Position numbers and translations under genes: made by a program
Shown here: positions 57,412-64,000 of the stretch, in pieces
How positions within the stretch are numbered: position 1 is the first letter of the stretch
Layout: every line of letters starts with the position of its first letter
Source of the DNA: Dolomedes plantarius
Lineage: Eukaryota > Arthropoda > Arachnida > Araneae > Dolomedidae
NCBI GenBank assembly: GCA_907164885.2
Contig: OU015499.1
Location: 146,869,618 to 146,933,617 of the forward strand
Direction: 5' to 3'
Length of the DNA stretch: 64,000 bases
Notes under the pieces: model-generated
Told to the model about the DNA's origin: nothing
Databases searched by the model: none
The model's input: only the letters and a program-made list of their open reading frames with translations

Positions 57412-58712
57412 CAGAGGCTGTTCACACATTTTTTAGACGATGTATATTGTATTCACAAAACTAAATTACATAAAATTCTTGTGTTTTAAATGTTCTATTT
57501 GACATCCCTTATTCTGAACTATCTTTCGACACTGCAATTTCCAGGATAATAATGCCTTTTGAAGTGTCAGAAGAGGTATTCTATCCATTCCTCCTGAACA
57601 GCTTTCCAGAGTCCTGTAAGGGTTTTGGGACGACGTTTGGATAATGCAGATTTTAAAAGTCTGAAAGCACAAAAATCCATAGGTGATACATCAAGAGATT
57701 TAGTAGGGATATCAGTGAAGGGTATGGCCTTCATACCAGTATTTTGTTCCATTTCTTTTAGGAAATTTACAGTGGATTTTGATATGTGACTGCTAGCTTT
57801 GCCTTGATGGAGTCTCACAGATTGATGGCACTGTGGGTAAAGCGATGGTATTTCATTCAGAAAAATTGGCGATAAAATATGTTCCTGGTAGTATTTGGAG
57901 TTAATCTTGACATTTTTTCCCACTCTCTTTATTTTTAACTTGCCATTATAAGAAAAACCAGCAACAATCATGAATCCCTTAGAAAAACTTTCTTTCGATT
58001 CTTTAAACCATGTACTTAAATTTTTTTCTCCCCTTTTATGATAATAAATGGCTCTTTTGTTGTTGCAATCATTTAAATACACCCATGATTCTTCTATTGT
58101 GACAATTGTTTTCCATTTTTCTTTGGATAAGTGTTTCTCATAGAGAATTCTGCACCGTGTCCTGCGTTCAGCGATATGATTTGGAAGAAGACGATGCACA
58201 TCGCGTTTTTTCGCTTTCTTAAGATTTAAATCAACGTTTATCATTTTGTTTACAGTGGACACCGAGCATTTTAATGATTTTGCAACTGTCCTTTGACTAG
58301 GGGGATTTTCTTTTAACATTAAACAACGTACCTTTGCAATAGTCGAAGATGTCCGTTTTTTCCTTGGATAGTTGTTTGGAATTTTTGTACCACTTGAGGC
58401 TCCAATTTGACGTTTTTTTCCTTTCTTGTTGACGATATTACCTATCGACGCTTTAGATATCACAAAACCATGACTCTCACATCGTTTTTGGATAACGGAG
58501 TATGCATATTTCTCTTCGGAAAGAGCATAAATGTAGCCTTCGAACCACTGCTTTGTTAAAAATGCCATTTTGAATAAAAACAAAACTTTCAAGCCGCAGA
58601 CGATAATTTTGACTTTTAAAAACATAGTACAATTGGAATTATTTCTTTTGCAGCAAACAATTTTTTATTACCGCTTACCAAAATCGTCTAAAAAATGTGC
58701 GAACAACCTCTG
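57412..58712 (-). mobile_element. rosa-like (DD41D) element, copy 2, inverted
   Basis: Tips CAGAGGCTGTTCACACATTT at 57412 and, read inward from 58712, CAGAGGTTGTTCGCACATTT. TA flanks at 57410-57411 and 58713-58714. 1301 bp. It cuts off unit C. Confidence 0.93.
57466..58568 (-). pseudogene. DD41D transposase, nearly full length, two catalytic residues changed
   Basis: The ATG of MAFLTKQWFEGYIYALSEEK is at 58568. One frame covers the HTH region (SQRTVAKSLKCSVSTVNKMI) and catalytic core to 57567; a single-base loss near 57585 shifts the last ~35 codons (true end HKNFM at 57466). In this copy the first catalytic Asp is Glu (TIEESWVYL) and the second is Gly (LHQGKASSH), while the third (SPMDFCAF) is kept. 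Spacing between positions two and three is 41 residues, hence rosa-like. Inactive by substitution even though the frame is almost open; sister copy 27527-28616 keeps the first two Asp. Confidence 0.9.
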
Positions 58713-58714
58713 TA

Positions 58715-60289
58715 TATGTCACACTAAAATTTCCAGTCCTGAGTGTATTCTAATAAATTCAACTCACTTTTGTAGCTTGGTTTATTTGTCTTCCTTTAAA
58801 AAGAAGTAAAAATGATGTGCAAGTAGTATAAAGTATTACCAATGTACTTAGTCTTTCTTCATCTCCTTAAAAGGAAATAAAAATTATGACTTTGCATTTA
58901 TAATACAAAATATTTTTAAAAGCTATTCATAGCTCAATTGTATTATTAATTTTCTTAGAAGCTGATTCAAAGATAAGCATAACTTTTTTTAGAATTATTA
59001 CATTTTGAATATGCATGTTATAAATAAAAGCTTTTACAAAACAATCTCTCATTTATATATAAAAAATGGTAGGTTTTTTCAAGGAATTCTGGCGAAAGAG
59101 TATATAAAATGACAAATGATCTTCTGACTCTTTAAAATCTATTCATTACATATCAAATAAGAGTACGAAGATGATGCTTCATAAAGAGAAATTAAACAAA
59201 ACGAAGTCCTGCTTGTAAAAACAAACATTCCTTCTGTAAACTGGAGAGCGTTTTGAAATGCTCATAAAAATTTAAGTACTGGAAATCAACTTAAAACACA
59301 TTAAAATGGCAGGTTTTCAAATTTGTGATATTTTCTTATAATCAGAAAACATAACTATATAACCTTTAAAAACCCAAGATAAAATATGCATATTCTAGAG
59401 TTAATGGCAGACACATGGAATCTATACCACCAAAGTTGGCATTTGGTGAGAATCATTAGGACGAACATGGGATACCAGGACGAGAATGAGATGGTAGCAT
59501 CAATATTCAAACTAGATTTAAATAACAAGAAAGACAATTAAAAATCTGTTAAACCAAGAACGTTATCTTATTAATTACAAACTATATTTTCAGTGATTAG
59601 TGCCAAGTCAACAGCCGTATTAGACGCAATTCATTCTAGTGTTTCGACTGCACCAAGATGCAAAAAGTCGCAAAACCGGTAAAAGTATGCGATGCGGCAT
59701 TCAACGACTTCGACAACAAACATGGTTGAACGACCTCAATTAAATTAAAATTCAATAGTAACATATGTAGATTTTTTTTAAATGTATATAATTTTCATAC
59801 AAATAATGTAATAAATACAATCTCTTCGACACGCAAATTTCAGTTCCTACTCAAAATTATGCTGATCTACGATAATATAAACGATAATACCGGCTTAATA
59901 TATTTATTCGAGTTGATGCACATCTCTAGAGAAAAAATCGATAGTGCATTTATTCCTGATTCTACTTCAAAACACAACGTTAGAGGAAAAAACAATTATA
60001 TTGACATTAAATAACACCTTGCTTTGAAAACGATGACATACTAATGTCGCTGCCATTAACTTTTATTCGTAGAAGGCGAATTACTAGCAGGCACCATAAT
60101 TATAACAGCTATCTGTGATTCCAAACTGTTATCAAAGTCAAAGTGAAAGTCAAATGATTTTCGGGGAGTCGAACATTTTCCCCGCTTTAACTCCAAGCCT
60201 GTAGTGACTTCTTAGCTACAAACTGTTCTAATCATCGGAGTGTGACGTCACTTTCAGCTTTGGAAAACGGAACTAACCGCTCACTATGC
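58715..60289. other. Unique sequence, no gene recognised
   Basis: AT-rich without homology to units A or B. The stretch 60120-60290 is more GC-rich and contains a perfect CRE palindrome TGACGTCA at 60243-60250, so a promoter here is conceivable, but no exon or splice pair was found. Confidence 0.4.
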
Positions 60290-60350
60290 CAGTGGTTCTC
60301 AAACTTTATATAGTCTGAGCGCACTTGTAATACTACAGATACTTGCTGGC
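60290..60350. mobile_element. Short hAT (Charlie-like) terminus
   Basis: CAGTGGTTCTCAAACTTT at 60290 is the typical tip of Charlie-group hAT elements. It is followed after 61 bp by a different hAT-like tip at 60351, so only a fragment remains or a second element inserted here. Confidence 0.5.
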
Positions 60351-60802
60351 CAGTGGCGTACGCAAGGGGGGGTTGATTGGGGGTTATAACCCCCCCCCCA
60401 TTGGTTCTGATTACATATATTATTTAATTAGGTTTACGCTTTGCACTGATTGCTCAAAACTACTCTTTCAAAGTAATAGTCCAGTCAAATTGGATCAAAA
60501 TGGCGGCGAATCATGCATTAAATGAAGGGGGTTGAGATTTTATCAGGAATGTGTAGGGGATAGTCCCCTGAGCAACGCTTAATAAAGTCCCCTCGATTTC
60601 AGGCGCCGCGGGAGCGGGGGGGGGGGGTGTCCAGAGGTCACTTTTTCAGTTTTTGGCGTTTACCCCGAAAACGGTGCGTTGCAAAGAAAAATGTCAGCCC
60701 AAAAATTAAAGCTTATAAAATTCCCTTCCAAATGGTATATCCATGTTTGTACCCAAGTGTTACCGTTTTCGAGATATGAGTCGTTGAATATGAAAAATTT
60801 TC

Positions 60803-61193
60803 AAAAAAAGTGGTAGTGGTTCAGGTATCTCGTCAAACTTCCTCTTCTAACTCTTTCCCCTTCCATTTCTCAGAAAACTCGTGTTAGAGAAAGTTGTAGC
60901 ACGAAAAATTTCATTTAAAAATGTATGTGTTATGCTAATCTATCTTCACCAGGTAAATAGTTAGAGCGTTTTGAAGTTTAGGAGTAAAATGCTCGTCACT
61001 CAAGTTTCGTTTCCATGGTCTGTAACTCTCTTAATCACTTTGTATGCTGTTTAATTAGATACGTATAGTATTCATAACCCATATAAATAATAAATTTTGT
61101 ATACCTGTACGTATAATGTATATCCCATAATATACAGAAGAAAGCTTGTAGTACGAAGGAGGAAGTAAGAAAACAAACCAAAATGTATAAAAG
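60803..61193 (+). repeat. Left inverted arm
   Basis: Starts AAAAAAAGTGGTAGTGG and ends ATGTATAAAAGT. It matches the reverse complement of 63589-64000 throughout, with scattered substitutions and one deletion (near 60989). Confidence 0.93.
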
Positions 61194-61329
61194 TTGTTTA
61201 TATAATCAAAAAATGGTTATCAAAAGTAAGTTCAAACAACAGTTATTTACATTAAATATATTATATACAATTTATTTCATCAACTGCTTTCCTATATATT
61301 AAAAGCCGTCAATCTGATACTTTGGAAAA

Positions 61330-61603
61330 AGTTTCAAACAAGTCAAAGTCTTCACTATCATTTTAGCTTCTGTAGAATGTCCGAATTTTCATGAACTGAT
61401 TTCCCATAAAGGTGGCATCCCACTATAATGCCACGATCAAAGTCACTAAGCTCCTTTGACTTACTCATCGTCTCACAAACGCATAAATATAACCTGACAA
61501 ACCACTACCAATACTTTTATAGCTTTCAGTTACGCATCAGATTACGTCACCTGCTAGATCCACTTCTTTAGGGGGGTTTCCGGATACTTTTGGCCGGATA
61601 GTG
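61330..61603 (-). mobile_element. 5' fragment of a Tc1-like element
   Basis: The tip read inward from 61603 is CACTATCCGGCCAAAAGTAT, a Tc1 terminus, with TA at 61604-61605. An ATG at 61468 opens MSKSKELSDFDRGIIVGCHL followed by YGKSVHEN, the start of a Tc1 transposase HTH, which ends at a stop near 61356. The rest of the element is missing. Confidence 0.85.
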
Positions 61604-61648
61604 TATAACGTATTATGGAATATTAATGAATTATATAAATTATTAAAT

Positions 61649-63600
61649 TTACTTAAAGGGGTCAGTACGAGCAAATAACAATGAAAGGTACCTGTGGTGA
61701 TTGAGATCATGCTCATTTGGCGGAGCCTGGAATATGAGCAGGAACATTCGTTCCTCATCTCCAGCAATGACTCCTGGTGAAGATTTGGAGTCATAAAACA
61801 CTTTGGCGATGTTTGTTGTTTCATTGGCATACCGCTGGAAACATTGTACTATTGCTGCTTTGCTTTTACCATAAATCGCTGACGTAGTGTAACATCCTGA
61901 GAAACTATGGATGCAGAGAATGTACTGGCTGAATGATAAGACCTGAAGATGTTGGGAAGAGTAGAGCCTGTCTTCTGTGTTGCCCCGTCCGGCCTTCATG
62001 AAAAACACATTCGTGTCTCGTGGGGTGAGTGCCACAAGTAAGACGATTAGGTCTTACCTATCTACTATCACCACAGTTGAATGAGAGGTGTTTTGCCACT
62101 CACCTCTGACAATACTGCAGTCAGCATCTCCTTTGGCTGTAGTAGACTGTATACCTCTTGCACCCACGGCTTGAACTAACATAGTAAGGAGCTTGGTTTT
62201 GTTCTTTTCATTGGAAAGGAAGTTTTCCGATGAATAGCAGCCACCATGTTCTTATTGAAGTCAATATCCACTGATGTTTTACTTGATGCTCTCCGATGTT
62301 GTTCGTCTCTTTCCGTGGAGTTCGTGTCTTCATAACCATCAAAAACCACAGATGAACTGCTGCCGTAATGGTTGATTATGTACGATACATATTGATCGCA
62401 GATGGAGGCGAAGGTGGTGTTGGTGTTCCACTTTACTCTATGAAGCAGGAAGTCGCCATCGATTACCGTGAAACTGTTCTTCACATTGATCAGTTGATTA
62501 AATTTTGGGAAAGCATCAGACAGTGCTGACCTTTTGATTTTTCTCATTATCCCCTCGGCGAATAGAGACATAGGGTATGGGGCTAACTCGTACGTTAGCA
62601 ACTCCTCTACATACCCTTCTTTCTTCTTGGTGATCAGAGTTCTTTGAAATTTCATCAGAGGCTCTACCACCACTACCTCATCATTAACTTTGATCATATT
62701 CCTCATCGCAGCTAAAGGAACGACTGAGTCCTTCTTGGATTGTTTCACTTCTGAGAAATTCATTCCAAACAAAAGTGCTCATTGTGCGGGTTCCAAGGAC
62801 TGCTAGCAGTTGACGTTACTTGTTCCAATTACGCCCGTTGAAAGTTACATCAAACAATTACGTTCAGCAAAAGGCGGGTGATCAGCCAACCCTTGAGTAA
62901 GCTTCCTTCTGTCTAGATCATCTGTGGTTATGCGTGATGCTCGAAACTCAACATGTTGTTCTCCTCTTGCAGTATGGACGCCACAAAACATCTCAAGTGA
63001 ACTACATATTGCTGTAGCTGTGCTAGCTACCCCAACCCATTTCAACACTGAATCACTAAAGCCTCGTCCACGTGTTGATTCTCCTTCACTCTTCCTATCA
63101 CACACGAGTGTCACCTCAGTTGCCATGTCAGACCACACACCAGCCATTGGTGTTCCATTTCTGTTGACAGTGAAGTATCCACGATCTATAAAATCCTGTT
63201 TAAGTTGAAGGTAGCGAGTTGTTGGTCCCAGCATGTGTTGTACATATAGGTGAGTACACTTTGGATAATGAAAATGCCCGCTGGCATGGAAGTAAGGTAT
63301 CATCAGTTGGGCACATGTCATATGATCTTCCCAGTTGCGCTGTGCTGCAATAAATTTTTTCATCAACACCACTATTTCAAAGTACTGGACCCAGAAAGTT
63401 GCTGTTGGCCCATAACCTGTGAGACGTGACAATTCGTTGCTCAATTTCCACTGAATGCTGGCAAGGGAGGTATTTGTGGAAATGTGTTGCGGAGCAATTT
63501 CTACTGAGGTCAGAAGTAACTGAACTACTTCTTCTTTTTCATATGGTGTGGTATCTAAATTTTCCAAAATGATCTGAGTTAAAGTGACACTTTTATACAT
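61649..63600 (-). pseudogene. PIN/FEN1(XPG)-like nuclease family protein, multi-frameshift relic
   Basis: ATG at 63600 within the inverted arm. Part 1 (63600-62850) contains TATFWVQYFEIVVLMKKFIA, YFHASGHFHYPKCTHLYVQH and STRGRGFSD, blocks I associate with a multicopy invertebrate family of unknown function. After a stop near 62845 and a frameshift near 62775, part 2 (62772-62215) reads NFSEVKQSKKDSVVPLAA, LLTYELAPYPMSLFAEG, then FTVIDGDFLLHRVKW and SSSVVFDGYEDTNSTERDEQ. A frameshift near 62215 leads to ARGIQSTTAKGDADCSIVRG. A TAA (near 62048) then precedes DLIVLLVALTPRDTNVFFMK and IHSFSGCYTTSAIYGKSK, ending at 61649. VIDGD, VFDGYED and KGDADCSIV fit the acidic sites of a PIN/FEN1-like nuclease. 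At least four lesions. Family name and link to Academ-type transposases are inference. Confidence 0.7.
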
Positions 63601-64000
63601 TTTAGTTTGTTTTCTTACTTCCTCCTTTGTACTACAAGCGATCTTCTGTATATTATGAGATATACATTATACGTACAGGTATACATAATTTATTATTTAT
63701 ATGGGTTATGAATACTATACGTATCTAATTAAACAGCATACAAAGGGATTAAGAGAGTTACTGACCTTGGAAACGAAACTTGAGTGACGAGCATTTTACT
63801 AGCAAAATGTTGAAAAGTACCCCTAAACTTCAAAACGCTCTAACTATTTACCTAGTGAAGATAAATTAGCATAACTATACATTTTTGAAGGAAATATTTC
63901 GCTCTACAACTTTCTCTATCACGAGTTTTCTGAGAAATGGAAGGGGAAAGAGTTAGAAGAGGAAGTTTGACGAGATACCTGATCCGCTACCACTTTTTTT
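63589..64000 (-). repeat. Right inverted arm, carrying the gene start
   Basis: Reverse complement of the left arm. It includes the ATG (63600-63598) and the ~400 bp upstream of it, so it doubles as the gene's promoter region. It continues beyond the window. Confidence 0.93.

Larger units (their letters stand above)
60351..64000 (-). mobile_element. Large DNA transposon with long inverted arms, right end outside the window
   Basis: A tip-like sequence, CAGTGGCGTACGCAAGG, begins at 60351. Further in, 60803-61193 is repeated in inverted orientation at 63589-64000 (about 390 and 412 bp; the left arm has a ~24-bp deletion), and the homology is still running at the window edge. The decayed nuclease-like gene lies between the arms, and its ATG is inside the right arm. 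That 60351 is the true left end is inference; the inverted arms are seen directly. Confidence 0.65.

Noticed and set aside
27383..58712. Composite-transposon idea: 31-kb block mobilised by the two inverted rosa elements
   Set aside because: Each rosa copy has its own TA duplication, so they inserted independently. There is no evidence of a target duplication around the whole block.

Overview
This is a eukaryotic, AT-rich window dense in transposable elements. The most likely source is an arachnid, probably a spider. The reasons are abundant inactivated Tc1/mariner copies of the types that fill orb-weaver genomes, a PRE_C2HC gag-like relic, a tRNA-derived SINE, and a local array of poly-C2H2 zinc-finger genes with TGEKP(F/Y) linkers. 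The species assignment is inference. There are no operons, RBSs or prokaryotic genes.

Backbone. The window is built on three copies of one 11-14 kb segment, all in the same orientation. Unit A is about 1-12852, unit B about 28703-42596 and unit C about 46460-57410. A short, diverged fourth piece lies at about 20944-21690. Units B and C each carry a minus-strand C2H2 zinc-finger coding exon (32189-33022, 8 canonical fingers; 49738-50925, 12 canonical fingers). Each exon has a splice acceptor just upstream (at 33138/33139 and 51041/51042). In unit B a GTAAGT donor lies 9.4 kb further upstream (42572), followed by promoter-like sequence. Unit A enters the window at what looks like the last bases of the equivalent intron, so its coding exon should lie just left of base 1; its donor (12828) and a CCAAT/GC-box promoter-like region are present. 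Unit C is cut off on its promoter side at a rosa-like transposon (57412), so its first exon is not visible.

The introns of all three units carry an old hAT transposase relic, and each unit has acquired private insertions. Because the paralogous unit keeps the empty site, several insertions can be defined to the base: a solo LTR with a 5-bp TSD and a 512-bp MITE with an 8-bp TSD in B, and a SINE with a 14-bp TSD in C. A long-TIR Tc1 element in A and a pogo/Tigger-like element in C also have matching uninterrupted sequence in a sister unit.

Between the units. 13507-20941 is a transposon nest. A minus-strand Tc1 element is split by a 5.9-kb hAT element (perfect 8-bp TSD ATAGGGGG), which itself contains another Tc1 element, a gag relic and a 190-bp hAT MITE (perfect 8-bp TSD GCGATAAG). 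22789-28670 holds a MADF exon beside a Harbinger-like end, a Tc1 3' fragment, a complete DD34E Tc1 element with two nonsense codons, a tandemly duplicated mariner-type relic and a rosa-like (DD41D) element. 43491-46457 holds a hAT MITE, a mariner relic, a fold-back MITE and a second copy of the DD34E Tc1 element.

Right end. 60803-64000 shows a decayed gene with a PIN/FEN1(XPG)-like nuclease module (63600 down to 61649, minus strand) between inverted arms of at least 390 bp. The arms include the gene's own start codon, and the right arm runs off the window. This looks like one copy of a large DNA transposon and is the least-described object here.

All transposase genes seen are broken. The two zinc-finger exons are the only long reading frames that look functional.
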